Part shown: positions 17,869-26,683 of the stretch, one piece after another
Layout: every line of letters begins with the position of its first letter
Numbering within the stretch: position 1 is the stretch's first letter
DNA from: Rhodoferax sp. GW822-FHT02A01
Lineage (GTDB): Bacteria; Pseudomonadota; Gammaproteobacteria; Burkholderiales; Burkholderiaceae_C
NCBI RefSeq assembly: GCF_038784515.1
Contig: NZ_CP152376.1
Location: 3,968,001-4,032,000 of the forward strand
Length of the DNA stretch: 64,000 nt
Reading direction: 5' to 3'
Made by a program: the position numbers and the translations under genes
The notes under the pieces: model-generated
What the model saw: the letters and a program-made list of their open reading frames with translations, nothing else
Databases searched by the model: none
Told to the model about the DNA's origin: nothing

Positions 17869-18681
17869 ATGCAAGATGGAAGCGATTCCGCCAACCAGGA
17901 CGGCGAAGCCGCGCCTGTTCGCAAGCCCCGCAAGGGCATCTATATTCTTCCCAATTTATTTACGCTGGCGGCTTTGTTCGGTGGCTTCTACGCCATCGTG
18001 ATGGCCATGAATGCTCGCTATAACATGGCCGCAGTGGGTGTCTTTTGCGCCATGGTGTTGGACAGTCTGGATGGCCGCGTGGCGCGCATGACCAATACCC
18101 AAAGCGCATTCGGTGAACAGATGGACTCCCTGTCGGACATGGTGTCTTTCGGGGCTGCACCAGCGCTGATTTCCTACGAATGGGCTCTGCGCGGGCTGGG
18201 TCGCTGGGGCTGGTTCGCCGCATTTGTTTATTGCGCCTGTGCCGCTTTACGCCTGGCACGTTTCAATGTGAACACAGGGGTCGTAGACAAGCGCTACTTT
18301 CAAGGCCTGCCATCACCGGCCGCAGCAGCACTCGTGGCGGGCTTCATCTGGTTGACCACGGATCTGGGAATCAAAGGCGAAGAGCTGATGTGGCCCACCT
18401 TCTTTGTGGCTCTGTATGCCGGACTCACCATGGTCACCAATGTTCCCTTTTACAGTTTCAAGGACCTCAGCATGAAACGCAGCGTGCCGTTTGCGGTGAT
18501 TGTTGCCGTGGCCTTGGTCATTGCCGTTGTGAACCTGGATCCGCCCAAGGTGATATTCGGGTTGTTTGTGTTGTACGGCCTGAGCGGATATGTGGTGTAC
18601 GGTGTGCGCAAGGCGCGTGGTTTGCAGACCAGCGTGATCAGCACGTCAACGGATGAGCCGGATGAGCGCGGCTTACATTAA
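17869..18681 (+). CDS. pssA: CDP-diacylglycerol-serine O-phosphatidyltransferase
   Basis: Membrane enzyme making phosphatidylserine, precursor of phosphatidylethanolamine. The 270-residue protein has the CDP-alcohol phosphotransferase signature with D-G-x2-A-R in DSLDGRVAR and the downstream G-x3-D-x3-D (GEQMDSLSD), and about seven TM helices. The ATG at 17869 was chosen because AGGTCAGGA lies just upstream; a longer frame would reach back into the ilvC terminator. leuA follows after 25 bp. A psd gene, often adjacent in relatives, is not here. Confidence 0.92.
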   Translation: MQDGSDSANQDGEAAPVRKPRKGIYILPNLFTLAALFGGFYAIVMAMNARYNMAAVGVFCAMVLDSLDGRVARMTNTQSAFGEQMDSLSDMVSFGAAPALISYEWALRGLGRWGWFAAFVYCACAALRLARFNVNTGVVDKRYFQGLPSPAAAALVAGFIWLTTDLGIKGEELMWPTFFVALYAGLTMVTNVPFYSFKDLSMKRSVPFAVIVAVALVIAVVNLDPPKVIFGLFVLYGLSGYVVYGVRKARGLQTSVISTSTDEPDERGLH

Positions 18682-18706
18682 CTGAAGAATTGAGGAGAAC
18701 AAAAAT

Positions 18707-20245
18707 ATGGCCGACAAACTGATTATTTTCGACACCACCTTGCGCGACGGAGAGCAATCTCCTGGCGCATCCATGACACGGGACGAAAAGCTGCGCATTG
18801 CGCGCCAATTGGAGCGTCTGAAGGTGGATGTGATCGAAGCGGGCTTTGCAGCCAGTTCCAACGGCGATTTTGAAGCCGTGCAATTGATTGCCAATACCAT
18901 TCAGGACTCCACAGTGTGCTCCTTGTCACGTGCCAACGATAGGGACATCTCGCGTGCGGCAGAAGCCCTGAAGGGCGCCAAGCAGGCTCGCATCCACACC
19001 TTTATTGCGACATCTGCGCTCCACATGGAGAAGAAGCTGCGTATGACACCGGAGCAGGTGTTGGAGCAGGCCAAGCAAGCGGTACGCTTTGCCCGCAATC
19101 TGGTCGCTGACATCGAATTCAGTCCCGAGGACGGGTACCGCAGTGATCCGGACTTCTTGTGTCGCGTGCTGGAAGCGGTGATTGATGAAGGTGCCACGAC
19201 CATCAACGTGCCGGACACAGTCGGCTACGCCATTCCTGAGCTGTATGGCAACTTCATCAAGAATCTGCGCGAGCGCATCCCCAATTCGGACAAAGCCATC
19301 TGGTCGGTGCATTGCCACAACGACCTGGGCATGGCCGTGGCGAACTCGTTGGCTGGCGTGAAGATTGGTGGTGCCCGGCAAGTGGAATGCACCATCAATG
19401 GTTTGGGCGAGCGTGCCGGCAACTGCAGCCTGGAAGAAATTGTGATGGCCGTGAAGACACGCAGGGACTACTTCGGTCTGGAGTTGGGCATAGATACCCG
19501 CCATATCCTGGCGGCCAGCCGGATGGTCAGCCAGACAACCGGGTTCGTAGTCCAACCGAACAAGGCCGTGGTGGGGGCAAACGCCTTTGCGCACGCGTCC
19601 GGTATTCACCAGGATGGCGTCCTCAAGGCACGTGATACCTACGAGATCATGCGTGCAGAGGATGTGGGCTGGACCGCCAACAAAATCATTCTGGGCAAGC
19701 TCAGCGGCCGCAACGCCTTCAAGCAGCGGTTGCAGGAGCTGGGGGTGCAGATGGAGAGCGAGGCCGAAGTCAATGCGGCATTTGCGCGCTTCAAGGAACT
19801 TGCCGACCGCAAGAGCGAAATATTCGATGAAGACATTCTTGCCTTGATCAGCGAGGAAAACGTTCTGCACGACAAGGAAAAGTACGTGTTTGTGTCGTTG
19901 TCGCAGCACAGCGAGACTGGTGAGCGCCCCCACGCCAGCATCGTATTCACCGTGGACGGCAAGGAGGTCAAAGGCGAATCGGATGGCAATGGGCCGGTCG
20001 ACGCATCCCTCAAGGCGATCGAGTCGCATGTCCAAAGCGGCGCGGAAATGATCCTGTATTCGGTGAATGCCATCAGTGGTTCAACCGAAAGTCAGGGCGA
20101 AGTCACGGTGCGCCTGCAAAACAGTGGTCGAGTGGTCAACGGCGTGGGCGCCGACCCCGATATCGTGGTGGCGTCGGCGAAAGCCTATCTGAGCGCGTTG
20201 AACAAGCTTCAGAGCAAGTCGGACCGGGTTGCAGCGCAAGGGTAA
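18707..20245 (+). CDS. leuA: 2-isopropylmalate synthase
   Basis: First committed step of leucine synthesis, condensing 2-oxoisovalerate with acetyl-CoA. The 512-residue protein has the start [13 protein letters not shown], the metal-binding [13 protein letters not shown], the GERAGN stretch and the C-terminal LeuA allosteric domain (from about residue 385) that binds leucine. GAGGAGAAC precedes the ATG. Confidence 0.97.
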   Translation: MADKLIIFDTTLRDGEQSPGASMTRDEKLRIARQLERLKVDVIEAGFAASSNGDFEAVQLIANTIQDSTVCSLSRANDRDISRAAEALKGAKQARIHTFIATSALHMEKKLRMTPEQVLEQAKQAVRFARNLVADIEFSPEDGYRSDPDFLCRVLEAVIDEGATTINVPDTVGYAIPELYGNFIKNLRERIPNSDKAIWSVHCHNDLGMAVANSLAGVKIGGARQVECTINGLGERAGNCSLEEIVMAVKTRRDYFGLELGIDTRHILAASRMVSQTTGFVVQPNKAVVGANAFAHASGIHQDGVLKARDTYEIMRAEDVGWTANKIILGKLSGRNAFKQRLQELGVQMESEAEVNAAFARFKELADRKSEIFDEDILALISEENVLHDKEKYVFVSLSQHSETGERPHASIVFTVDGKEVKGESDGNGPVDASLKAIESHVQSGAEMILYSVNAISGSTESQGEVTVRLQNSGRVVNGVGADPDIVVASAKAYLSALNKLQSKSDRVAAQG

Positions 20246-20388
20246 ACATCTTCTGGCCCTGTTTTTCTTGAAGTTTGTCGTGCAAGTACTTGATCTTGCA
20301 TAAGTTTCTTGATTACACTTGTCATCACCAGTGCGCGTGATGCCGACTTTGTGCCCTGATTTGCCCCGCTGAACGATTGGAATCCACT

Positions 20389-21399
20389 GTGAATCAAAAT
20401 AAATTGAAGATTGCTCTGTTGGCTTTGGTTGGATGGATGGCAGTAATGCCGTTGGCAGCCAATGCCGTTCAGGCCTCCGACAGTGTGAAACGTCCGGTCA
20501 AGAAGCATGCGGCGCGCCAGGTTGCTCGTAAAGCGGTAGATGTCGTCCCAAGTCAGCCATCGTTTGGTCAGCTCGCAGGATTGCACGGTGAGCGCGACCC
20601 ACTGGCGCTCAAATCCAGTGTCGCCCTTGTTGTTGATCAGGACACCAAGGAGGTGTTGTTCAGCAAGAATGAGCAGGCGGTTTTGCCAATCGCGTCCATT
20701 ACCAAGCTGATGACGGGTCTGTTGATCAGCGAGGCGCATTTGCCCATGGATGAGTCCATCACGATTACACAGGCTGATGTCGACACGGAAAAAGGTAGTC
20801 GTTCCAGATTGGCTGTTGGCACTGAGTTGAGCCGTGGTGAATTGCTGCATCTGGCGCTGATGTCCAGCGAGAACCGCGCCGCCCACGCACTGGGCCGGAC
20901 CTATCCCGGCGGTTTGGCTCATTTTGTCGAGCTGATGAATGCCAGGGCGAAGAGCCTGGGCATGCAAGACACCAGCTATGCGGAACCTACGGGTCTGTCC
21001 AGCAAGAACCAATCCAGTGCCCGGGACTTGGCCACTTTGGTCAATTTTGCGTACGGCGATCCGACATTGCGTGAGCTCTCCACGTCAACTGGCTACCAAG
21101 TGGAAGTGGGGCGTCGCACGCTGCAGTTCAACAACACCAATCGTTTGGTGAAGAATCCTGCCTGGGACATAGGCATCCAGAAGACCGGTTTCATCAATGA
21201 AGCGGGACAGTGCCTTGTGATGCAGGCAAAGATTGCCGGACGCAAGCTCATCATGGTTTTCCTGGACTCCGCAGGAAAGCTGAGTCGTATTGCTGATGCT
21301 GAGCGCGTCAGACATTGGGTAGAAAACAGTCCAATACTGAGTCGTAAAAGCTCCCCCTTGGCCGCTCGTGTGGCTGACCAAAGGGTAATTTCAAATTAA
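20389..21399 (+). CDS. pbpG: D-alanyl-D-alanine endopeptidase (PBP7/8 type)
   Basis: A secreted penicillin-binding peptidase of the S11 family that cleaves D-Ala-meso-DAP cross-links in peptidoglycan. The signal peptide is at the N terminus (NQNKLKIALLALVGWMAV...AANAVQA). Motifs: SITK (active-site Ser and Lys), SSEN (S-x-N) and KTG in IQKTGFINEAG. GTG at 20389 is taken as start because the signal peptide begins there and GGAAT lies upstream; a TTG at 20377 is possible. Candidate promoter: TTGATC near 20291 and TACACT 18 bp later. The gene is convergent with iclR. Confidence 0.9.
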   Translation: MNQNKLKIALLALVGWMAVMPLAANAVQASDSVKRPVKKHAARQVARKAVDVVPSQPSFGQLAGLHGERDPLALKSSVALVVDQDTKEVLFSKNEQAVLPIASITKLMTGLLISEAHLPMDESITITQADVDTEKGSRSRLAVGTELSRGELLHLALMSSENRAAHALGRTYPGGLAHFVELMNARAKSLGMQDTSYAEPTGLSSKNQSSARDLATLVNFAYGDPTLRELSTSTGYQVEVGRRTLQFNNTNRLVKNPAWDIGIQKTGFINEAGQCLVMQAKIAGRKLIMVFLDSAGKLSRIADAERVRHWVENSPILSRKSSPLAARVADQRVISN

Positions 21400-21405
21400 T
21401 CTCAA

Positions 21406-21425
21406 GGCTTGGTTTATTCCAAGCC
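21406..21425. terminator. Hairpin between convergent pbpG and IclR genes
   Basis: GGCTTGG (21406-21412) pairs with CCAAGCC (21419-21425) around TTTATT, directly between the two stops. T-runs are weak, so the efficiency is uncertain. Confidence 0.55.
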
Positions 21426-21426
21426 C

Positions 21427-22215
21427 CTAGTGCGTGCCGCCAGGCTTGTTGCCCAATGCCTCCGAAATGAGGCGTGCAGTTTCCTTCAGCTTGGGTAACC
21501 ATTCATCTTCCAGGCGACCAGAAGGTGCCGAAATCGATAGGCCGGCTATCAGCTTGTTCTGATCGTCGTAAATTCCGGCTGCCATGCAACGCACACCCAG
21601 CTCCAGTTCTTCGTTGTCGCTGGCCTGCCCATATTGGCGAACTTTGCTGAGCTCACGCTCGAGTGCTTCCAGGTTGGTAATGCTGTTCTTGGTGTTTCCG
21701 TGCAGTCCTGTTCTGGCGGCGTAGGCACGTATGCGCTGCGGGTCATCAGCGGCGAGGAAGAGCTTGCCGACCGAAGTCAGGTGCAGAGGCGCATGCCCTC
21801 CAATGGCGCGGACGACCTGCATCCCCGAGCGTTCGCTGTAAGCGCGCTCCACGTACACAATCTCATCGCCCTGGCGCATGCTCAGATTGACGGGCTGCTG
21901 GATCTGCTTGTGCAGTTCCCGCATCGGCGCAAGGGCGGCATCACGAACATTGAGTCTGCCCTTGACCAGATTGCCTAGCTCCAGCAGGCGCATGCCAAGG
22001 CGGTAGCTGCCCGGTTGCGGTCTGTCCACAAAACGACCTGTTGCCAGATCATTGAGAATTCGGTGCGCAGTAGATGGGTGCAAACCGGCCTTCTCACTGA
22101 TCTCCTTGAGAGATACAGGTTCTTCCCGGGAAGCCAGTACGTCAATCAGCGTAAACATTCGCTCAATGACTTGCACTGTCGGGGCGCTGGGTAGGTCGGG
22201 GTCTTTTTTTGCCAT
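21427..22215 (-). CDS. IclR-family transcriptional regulator
   Basis: A protein of about 262 residues with an N-terminal winged HTH (VSLKEISEKAGLHPSTAHRILN) and the C-terminal IclR effector domain (LTSVGKLFLAA, GVRCMAAGIYDDQNKLIAGL). The effector is unknown; family members sense small carbon compounds. The ATG at 22215 is preferred to the TTG at 22221. It lies only nine bases after the bpt stop on the same strand, so it is probably cotranscribed with aat-bpt, which gives no clue to the target genes. Confidence 0.88.
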   Translation of the reverse strand: MAKKDPDLPSAPTVQVIERMFTLIDVLASREEPVSLKEISEKAGLHPSTAHRILNDLATGRFVDRPQPGSYRLGMRLLELGNLVKGRLNVRDAALAPMRELHKQIQQPVNLSMRQGDEIVYVERAYSERSGMQVVRAIGGHAPLHLTSVGKLFLAADDPQRIRAYAARTGLHGNTKNSITNLEALERELSKVRQYGQASDNEELELGVRCMAAGIYDDQNKLIAGLSISAPSGRLEDEWLPKLKETARLISEALGNKPGGTH

Positions 22216-22224
22216 GCTCAAGTA

Positions 22225-22983
22225 TCAGGCCAATTCGCGCGTGGTCTGGTTCAGTACCTGCCATTTTCCGTCGATCAGAATTTCGCAGGGCGCAAAGCGT
22301 GCCTTGTAATCCATTTTGGCGCTGTTCTGAATCCAATATCCCAGGTAAACATGCTCCAGACCGAGGTCCCTGGCCTGCTGGATCTGCCATAGGACATTGT
22401 AAGTACCGAAACTGCCTCTTTCTTCTGGCTCGTAAAAGGTGTAGACCGCAGACAGACCATCGTCGAGGACGTCAAGAATGGAGACCATCTTCAGCGTACC
22501 CAGCGTGCCGTCAGGGCGCACGTCACGAAATTCGACCAATCGCGAGTTCACCCGGCTTTGCAGAAGGAACTGCGCATATTGATCCACACTGTCCTCGTCC
22601 ATGCCACCACCCGCATGGCGGCTGTTTTGGTAGCGCAAGTACAAAGCGTAATGTTCATCATCGAACACTAGCTTCATGACGCGCACCGCCAGTCCCCCAT
22701 GCTGATTCAAGGCCCTTCTTTGGCTTCGATTGGGCTTGAATCCGTGCACCGGCACGCGAAGCGGTGTGCAGGCACGGCACCCGTCGCAATAGGGCCTGTA
22801 AGTGAACACACCACTGCGACGGAAGCCGCGCCCCACCAATTCAGAATAGGTTGAGTTGTTGATCAGATGACTGGGCGTGGCAACCTGAGACCGGGCCATC
22901 CGTGCAGGCAGGTAGCTGCACTCATAAGGCGCGGTGGCATAGAACTGCAGCGTCTGAAGCGGAAGGTCCTTGAGATCGGTCAC
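22225..22983 (-). CDS. bpt: Aspartate/glutamate leucyltransferase (N-end rule)
   Basis: Transfers leucine from Leu-tRNA to N-terminal Asp or Glu, marking proteins for ClpAP. The protein of about 252 residues has the ATE-family start [20 protein letters not shown] and the cysteine motif [14 protein letters not shown]; the C domain contains [24 protein letters not shown] at 22983 is chosen since the conserved domain begins immediately after it; longer frames run into aat. The gene starts 10 bp after the aat stop. Confidence 0.9.
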   Translation of the reverse strand: MTDLKDLPLQTLQFYATAPYECSYLPARMARSQVATPSHLINNSTYSELVGRGFRRSGVFTYRPYCDGCRACTPLRVPVHGFKPNRSQRRALNQHGGLAVRVMKLVFDDEHYALYLRYQNSRHAGGGMDEDSVDQYAQFLLQSRVNSRLVEFRDVRPDGTLGTLKMVSILDVLDDGLSAVYTFYEPEERGSFGTYNVLWQIQQARDLGLEHVYLGYWIQNSAKMDYKARFAPCEILIDGKWQVLNQTTRELA

Positions 22984-22993
22984 AGCGTCATCA

Positions 22994-23740
22994 TCAGGTG
23001 TCCAGAATATGCTGCCAGTATAGGGCGTCAAACTTCCACTCAAGTGCTGGGTGCCGTGTGGCCTCCTGGACCTTTGCCACAAATTGGGAGCGCGGAATTT
23101 CCGCAGCGCCAAGTGACGCCAAATGTCCGGTATTTTGCTGACAGTCAATCGACTCCACCCCATTTTGAAGGCAAAAACCAACCAGCGCCGCCAACGCCAT
23201 TTTGGAGGCGTCATTGCGATGGGCAAACATGGACTCGCCAAAAACGGCTTGGCCTATGGCCACACAGTAAAGGCCGCCCGCCAACTGGCCTTCAATCCAA
23301 GTTTCAACGCTGTGCGCGTAGCCGTGCATGTGCAGAGTTTGGTATGCATCCACCATTTCGGGGAGTATCCAGGTGCCGTTTTGGCCTCGTCTGCTTGCCA
23401 AAGCACAGTTGCTGATGACTTGATTGAATGCGGAATCGAAGCGGATTTCGCAGCCTGTGGAGGCCTGAAACTTTTTGATGGTTCTCTTGAGCGATCGGTG
23501 CAGCCGAAACTGGCCGGTTTGCAGCACCATGCGCGGATCAGGACTCCACCAAAGCGTCGGCTGACCTTCGCTGTACCAGGGAAATATGCCGTTCGAGTAG
23601 GCAGCAAGCAAATTGGGAACACTGAGCTGCCCACCCGCTGCCAGCAGGCCCGGGGCTTCAGTGTTTGCGGACCAAGCCCGTTCGACTACGGGAAACGCGT
23701 CGCTTTCTTCGAGCCAAGGGAGTCGGGGATGCAGGGGCAT
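22994..23740 (-). CDS. aat: Leucyl/phenylalanyl-tRNA-protein transferase
   Basis: Adds Leu or Phe to N-terminal Lys or Arg, the other bacterial N-end rule transferase. The protein of about 248 residues shows [25 protein letters not shown]-like [11 protein letters not shown] and a C-terminal [15 protein letters not shown]. The ATG at 23740 is preferred to a TTG at 23785. Its pairing with bpt is a common arrangement in beta-proteobacteria. Confidence 0.93.
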   Translation of the reverse strand: MPLHPRLPWLEESDAFPVVERAWSANTEAPGLLAAGGQLSVPNLLAAYSNGIFPWYSEGQPTLWWSPDPRMVLQTGQFRLHRSLKRTIKKFQASTGCEIRFDSAFNQVISNCALASRRGQNGTWILPEMVDAYQTLHMHGYAHSVETWIEGQLAGGLYCVAIGQAVFGESMFAHRNDASKMALAALVGFCLQNGVESIDCQQNTGHLASLGAAEIPRSQFVAKVQEATRHPALEWKFDALYWQHILDT

Positions 23741-23822
23741 GGGATAGAACGGTGGTGAGGTAGTGAAAAATAATACGTTCTGCAAAGGACAGCAGCTGGG
23801 CTCAGGTTAGAATACCAGCTGT

Positions 23823-23899
23823 CGGGGCGTAGCGCAGCCTGGTAGCGCATCTGCTTTGGGAGCAGAGGGTCGCGAGTTCGAATCCCGCCGCCCCGACCA
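23823..23899 (+). tRNA. tRNA-Pro (anticodon TGG)
   Basis: A 77-base cloverleaf. The acceptor stem CGGGGCG pairs with CGCCCCG, followed by A and an encoded CCA. The anticodon loop is TTTGGGA within a 5-bp stem, and the T-arm has GTTCGAATC. It is followed by a strong terminator. Confidence 0.97.
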
Positions 23900-23925
23900 T
23901 TATTTCCTCTTGTATTTCAACAACT

Positions 23926-23962
23926 AAGCGATTGTCTGCGTGTTCAGACAGTCGCTTTTTTG
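23926..23962 (+). terminator. Intrinsic terminator after tRNA-Pro
   Basis: AAGCGATTGTCTG and CAGACAGTCGCTT pair (one G-T) around CGTGTT, followed by a T-run. Confidence 0.85.
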
Positions 23963-24199
23963 TTTTCCAGGGTTACAGGGCGATACGTCGTCATGGAGAA
24001 TTGTGATTGGTTTCGCCTAATGAAACCCTCAAATCTCGTGTGTGCGTGTCCAGTTTCCACTGGACAGGCATCTACTCACTAAATGATCGGGCGAGCCAAA
24101 TCTGAGATTGCAGTTTTCGGTGAATGCGCGTAAGTCTTCGTCGCAATCCATGTCTGCTTGGAGTTTTCGAACAAAAAGCAGCGAATACTACAGGTATTA

Positions 24200-24238
24200 G
24201 TCACGAAACGTGACGCGCTTGTGTCGTTTGGGTATAAC
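24200..24238 (+). promoter_or_regulatory. Palindrome overlapping a predicted promoter of the QueC-like gene
   Basis: GTCACG-AAA-CGTGAC (24200-24214) is a perfect 15-bp palindrome. A -10-like TATAAC lies at 24233-24238, placing the right arm over the -35 position. This is an operator candidate for an unknown regulator. The rest of the gap 23963-24199 shows no gene. Confidence 0.35.
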
Positions 24239-24281
24239 AATTTGGATTTACAAAGATCGAGCGGCGCTGCCTAATGGCGTC

Positions 24282-25517
24282 ATGAAACTCACAGAAGTCA
24301 AGCGCCAAACCGGGGGCGGCGTGATCAGAATCTCGTCCACGATTGTGTCCACTAGCGGTCAGCAGATGGAAATATGGGCGGAAGTTCCAACCACTTTGGA
24401 ATCCAGCTTGTCCACGTCCGGGAATCCATGGTTACTGGTGATGCTGCCGATAGCTGCCTGTATTGGTGAGGACATTGAACTCGATTTGCCAGTAGATGAT
24501 CTGTTGCGCGAGAACTTGGCCGGAGTACTGGCAACTTGGTGCCAGTGGTTTACGGATTTGAAGCCGGTCCGGATTACGGCGCCGCGCCTGACTGAAAAGC
24601 CCAACGGCAATAAGACGGCTTCCTTTTTCTCGGGCGGTGTCGATAGCTACTTCAACATCGGCCGCCGACTTGGGTTGCCTGATATGCCTGATGTTGGACG
24701 TACGGATGAGCTATTGACAGTATGGGGGTTTGACGTAGGAGTGTATGACTTGGCCGGTATTGAGCCGCTACGAACCATGTTGACTAGTGCCGCGGCCGAT
24801 GTTGGGCTGCCTCATTACGTGGTACGAACCAACTTGCGAGAACACAATACTGCTTGGCGCCGACGCTGGGGACCACTAACACATGCTTGCGGATTGGCAT
24901 TTATCAGCTTGCTATTGGAGAAGCGCTACTCTTCGGCGGTGTGGGGATCGACCAATCCTTATGGTCAGCTCTTTCCCTGGGGGTCGCATCCAATGGTTGA
25001 TTCGTTGTTCAGCACATCAACTACGACTATGGTTCACGACGGTGCCGCATTCAACCGCGTGCAGAAAACCGAATTTGTAACTCGTTTGCCTCAGGGCATT
25101 GCTTCCCTTCATGTTTGTCAAGCCGAAGCAAAGCATAACTGCTCTAACTGTGAGAAATGCTTCAGAACTATGGTCACCATTGATGCATTGGGTCGACGCG
25201 ACATTATGGGGGCTGCCTTCGATTGGTCAGAGTATTCTCTTGATAAAGTTTCTAGGATTCTGGCGATGACTAAGGGCGTACGTTCCGAGTATTTGGAAAT
25301 CTTGGCCGCCGCCAGGGAGCTTGGTCGTGATGACGTTGCAGCAGCCGTTAGTGCTTCCTTACGTTTAAGCGCTGCGTTGCGACCAGTATTTTGGGTGACA
25401 CAGGCACTCATTAATGTGCCTGTGGTATGGCGGCTCGCCAACGCCGTAGAAATCGCTATACGAACCCGCGTGGTGGCTCCCAAGTTTATAAAACACTCGA
25501 CTTTTGTTCGGTCTTAA
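24282..25517 (+). CDS. QueC-like ATP pyrophosphatase (PP-loop) of unknown function
   Basis: A 411-residue protein. Residues 117-122 read SGGVDS, the PP-loop of N-type ATP pyrophosphatases. Residues 279-293 carry C279-x7-C287-SNC290-EKC293, the four-cysteine zinc site arrangement seen in QueC (7-cyano-7-deazaguanine synthase). Other features are WGSTNPYGQLFPWGSHP and an N-terminal extension of about 100 residues that QueC lacks. It may activate a carboxylate or carbonyl with ATP, but the substrate is not known. The ATG at 24282 is the first in-frame ATG; the upstream frame to 24210 lacks a better start. No queD/E/F neighbours. It lies between tRNA-Pro and tRNA-Arg, suggesting acquired DNA. Confidence 0.7.
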   Translation: MKLTEVKRQTGGGVIRISSTIVSTSGQQMEIWAEVPTTLESSLSTSGNPWLLVMLPIAACIGEDIELDLPVDDLLRENLAGVLATWCQWFTDLKPVRITAPRLTEKPNGNKTASFFSGGVDSYFNIGRRLGLPDMPDVGRTDELLTVWGFDVGVYDLAGIEPLRTMLTSAAADVGLPHYVVRTNLREHNTAWRRRWGPLTHACGLAFISLLLEKRYSSAVWGSTNPYGQLFPWGSHPMVDSLFSTSTTTMVHDGAAFNRVQKTEFVTRLPQGIASLHVCQAEAKHNCSNCEKCFRTMVTIDALGRRDIMGAAFDWSEYSLDKVSRILAMTKGVRSEYLEILAAARELGRDDVAAAVSASLRLSAALRPVFWVTQALINVPVVWRLANAVEIAIRTRVVAPKFIKHSTFVRS

Positions 25518-25602
25518 CCGATTAGAGTCTAGTTGGCGCTTTTGTTTGACGCTCTTCTCAAGACTTGTATTGCGTGAACTCCGCGTAAAATCCCGAGCCA
25601 AA

Positions 25603-25679
25603 CAGCCCGTAGCTCATCAGGATAGAGCACGAACCTTCTAAGTTCGGGGTAACTGGTTCGAGTCCAGTCGGGCTGGCCA
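25603..25679 (+). tRNA. tRNA-Arg (anticodon TCT)
   Basis: A 77-base cloverleaf. Acceptor CAGCCCG pairs with CGGGCTG, discriminator G and an encoded CCA. The anticodon loop is CTTCTAA, and the T-arm has GTTCGAGTC. Confidence 0.95.
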
Positions 25680-25781
25680 TTGGCTACTGCCTATGCTCTC
25701 TGTCACCTCCCAATGTGTACTGCAAACGCCAGGCGTTGGATCTACGGGCACAAATCTCCCCATTCAGCACCGCATATAGCC

Positions 25782-25789
25782 ACAGAAGG
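25782..25789 (+). repeat. IS66 target duplication, left copy (ACAGAAGG)
   Basis: Identical to 28251-28258 directly after the right IS end; 8 bp is the family's duplication length. Confidence 0.95.
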
Positions 25790-25865
25790 GTAAGCGTCCG
25801 GCCATCCCATATTGAATCGACCTTGGTGATCAGGCATCGTCCCCACGAAGGAGATCGTGGAGACT

Positions 25866-26273
25866 ATGGATCAAGTGTCGACAGTGCAGCGCCTCAAGCG
25901 GCGCGAGTACAGCGTGGAATTCAAGGCATCGGTGTTGGAGCAGTGTCGCCAGCCAGGCGCATCCCTGGCGGGCATTGCGCTGGGCCATGGCATCAACCCG
26001 AACATGGTGCACCGCTGGATACGCGAGGAGCGCCAACGCAGGGTGCTGACCGAGCTGCAACAGACGGCAGCAACCTTCGTGCCGCTGCAGCTTTCAGGGG
26101 CAGGCAATGCGGATGCCATAGCGATGAAGCACCTACCAGAGGCACCGCAGCCTGCTCACACCGGTGAGACCATCCACATTGAAATCCAGCGCGGCGGTGC
26201 CACCGTGAGCGTGCGCTGGCCACTTACGGGCGCTGCGCAATGTGCACAAGTGCTGCGTGAGTTGCTGCGTTGA
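25866..26273 (+). CDS. tnpA: IS66 accessory protein TnpA
   Basis: A 135-residue HTH protein of the IS66 OrfA type: EYSVEFKASVLEQCRQPGAS, then the HTH LAGIALGHGINPNMVHRWI. It is required with TnpB for transposition of IS66 elements, with DNA binding the likely role. The ATG at 25866 follows GGAG; a GTG at 25857 is possible. The stop overlaps the tnpB start. Confidence 0.93.
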   Translation: MDQVSTVQRLKRREYSVEFKASVLEQCRQPGASLAGIALGHGINPNMVHRWIREERQRRVLTELQQTAATFVPLQLSGAGNADAIAMKHLPEAPQPAHTGETIHIEIQRGGATVSVRWPLTGAAQCAQVLRELLR

Positions 26274-26602
26274 TCCGCATCGACTCAGTCTGGCTGGCGA
26301 CTGCACCGCTGGACATGCGCGCTGGAACCGATACAGCGCTGGCCCGCGTGATCGCTGTCTTCGGTGCCGCACAGCCTCACCATGCCTATGTGTTCGCCAA
26401 CAAGCGCGCCACCCGGCTCAAGATCCTGGTGCATGACGGCATTGGCATCTGGCTGGCTGCACGCCGGCTACACCAGGGCAAGTTCATATGGGCATCTGAC
26501 TGCGACACCCACTGCAGTCTGGACCGAGTCCAGCTCGATGCCTTGGTGCTGGGCCTACCCTGGAAACGCGTGGGACAGGCCGGCGCCATTACCGTGGTGT
26601 GA
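26270..26602 (+). CDS. tnpB: IS66 accessory protein TnpB
   Basis: A 110-residue protein of the IS66 Orf2 family (PF05717): IDSVWLATAPLDMRAGTDTA, HHAYVFANKRATRLKILVHD, GIGIWLAARRLHQGKF. It starts with TTG overlapping the tnpA stop, suggesting coupled translation. Confidence 0.95.
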   Translation: MIRIDSVWLATAPLDMRAGTDTALARVIAVFGAAQPHHAYVFANKRATRLKILVHDGIGIWLAARRLHQGKFIWASDCDTHCSLDRVQLDALVLGLPWKRVGQAGAITVV

Positions 26603-26683
26603 TCGCGGGCGGCATAGGCCCTACCTGCCAATTGGGGCATGCGCCAATGGCCTGCACACAGCGACTCTGGCACAGTCGTGGTC

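Noticed and set aside
23823..25679. Genomic island with attachment-site repeats between the two tRNA genes
   Set aside because: I looked for a repeat of the tRNA-Pro 3' end downstream; the tRNA-Arg T-arm differs and no integrase is present, so a tRNA-integrated element cannot be claimed.
25680..25790. IS66 inserted into tRNA-Arg
   Set aside because: The target duplication starts 102 bases after the tRNA end, so the tRNA is intact.
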